Below are positions 6,193 through 6,563 of a DNA stretch of 6,563 nt, piece by piece (positions within the stretch are counted from its first letter, which is position 1; each line of letters begins with the position of its first letter). The notes under the pieces were generated by a model. The model was not told the origin of the DNA. It saw only the letters and a program-made list of their open reading frames with translations, and did not search any database. This DNA is from JAVBUZ01 sp031554725 (GTDB taxonomy: Bacteria > Bacillota > Clostridia > Lachnospirales > Lachnospiraceae): contig JAVBUZ010000222.1 of the NCBI GenBank assembly GCA_031554725.1, positions 1 to 6,563 on the forward strand, given 5' to 3'. The translations under genes were made by a program, and so were the position numbers.

Positions 6193-6563
6193 ATGGAAGA
6201 ACTTAGAGTTGCAAATGATAAAACACAATTTATTGTAATTAAGCTTGGGGCTGAGCAGTACGGAATTGATATTAAATACATAGATAATATTGTTCGTATG
6301 CAACATATAACTCGCGTGCCTAAAGTGCAAGCGTATGTAAAAGGTGTAATAAACCTACGTGGTGAAGTTATTCCGGTAATGAGCATACGTCTAAAAATGG
6401 GTTTAGCCGAGGATGTGGAAACTAAGGCAACAAGAATTATCATCCTTAAACTAGAACAATTTGGAACAATTGGAATCATTGTAGATGAAGTAAAGGAAGT
6501 AGTGACTTTAGATTCAAGTAAAATTGAAAAAGTAGCCTACGATAACAAAGAGGATAAGACCAA
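6193..6563 (+). CDS. cheW: Chemotaxis coupling protein CheW (partial, 3' end missing)
   Basis: CheW is the SH3-like adaptor that links CheA P5 to chemoreceptors in the cytoplasmic signalling array. An open frame of 123 codons plus 2 bases runs from ATG 6193 to the right edge with no stop. The protein begins MEELRVANDKTQFIVIKLG and then reads EQYGIDIKYIDNIVR, typical of the first CheW subdomain. The diagnostic stretch VKGVINLRGEVIPV follows, where Arg56 corresponds to the conserved NLRG arginine, then IIVDEVKEVV. CheW proteins are usually about 140-170 residues, so a short C-terminal part is missing. An excellent ribosome binding site precedes the start. The position right after cheA matches B. 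subtilis, where cheC, cheD and sigD follow; whether they do here cannot be seen. Confidence 0.95.
   Translation, partial: MEELRVANDKTQFIVIKLGAEQYGIDIKYIDNIVRMQHITRVPKVQAYVKGVINLRGEVIPVMSIRLKMGLAEDVETKATRIIILKLEQFGTIGIIVDEVKEVVTLDSSKIEKVAYDNKEDKT

Noticed and set aside
6171..6479. 102-codon minus-strand open frame opposite cheW
   Set aside because: It lies antisense to the well-conserved CheW frame, with low-complexity Ile/Ser-rich sequence. It is a shadow frame.

Overview
This AT-rich window, with frequent AGA and ATA codons, carries a plus-strand run of flagellar and chemotaxis genes: the end of flhA, then flhF, flhG, a PilZ/YcgR-type gene, cheB, cheA and the start of cheW. The order flhA-flhF-flhG-cheB-cheA-cheW matches the late part of the Bacillus subtilis fla/che operon. 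The base composition, the gaggtg-type ribosome binding sites and the PilZ gene between flhG and cheB suggest a motile clostridial Firmicute, perhaps Lachnospiraceae-like. The family-level placement is inference from general resemblance, not from a search.

Layout: 1-103 is the last 33 codons of flhA. Its stop codon overlaps the flhF start (TAATG). flhF (103-1323) is an SRP-type GTPase and flhG (1343-2218) is its MinD-like partner; together they set flagellar position and number. A c-di-GMP receptor-like PilZ protein (2229-2954) follows 10 nt later. After a 39-nt gap come cheB (2994-4070), cheA (4072-6174, 1 nt after cheB) and cheW (6193 to the right edge, incomplete). No gap between genes exceeds 39 nt, no intrinsic terminator is visible, and no minus-strand gene is credible. 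This looks like one polycistronic unit continuing past both ends of the window.

How the genes work together: FlhA is part of the flagellar export gate, and FlhF/FlhG direct where and how many flagella are built. The PilZ protein probably adjusts motility to c-di-GMP. CheW couples the CheA kinase to chemoreceptors, and CheA phosphorylates CheB, which demethylates the receptors for adaptation. CheR and a stand-alone CheY are not in the window.

The most notable signal beyond the genes is a perfect match to the sigma-D (sigma-28) promoter consensus, TAAA-N15-GCCGATAT, inside the 3' end of flhF (1205-1231). It could give flhG, the PilZ gene and the che genes an extra late-flagellar promoter. I also note an Arg-to-His change in the FlhF G3 motif (DTAGH) and a longer than usual spacer between the two c-di-GMP motifs of the PilZ protein. 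I see no new type of system here; it is a well-formed flagellar/chemotaxis operon segment.
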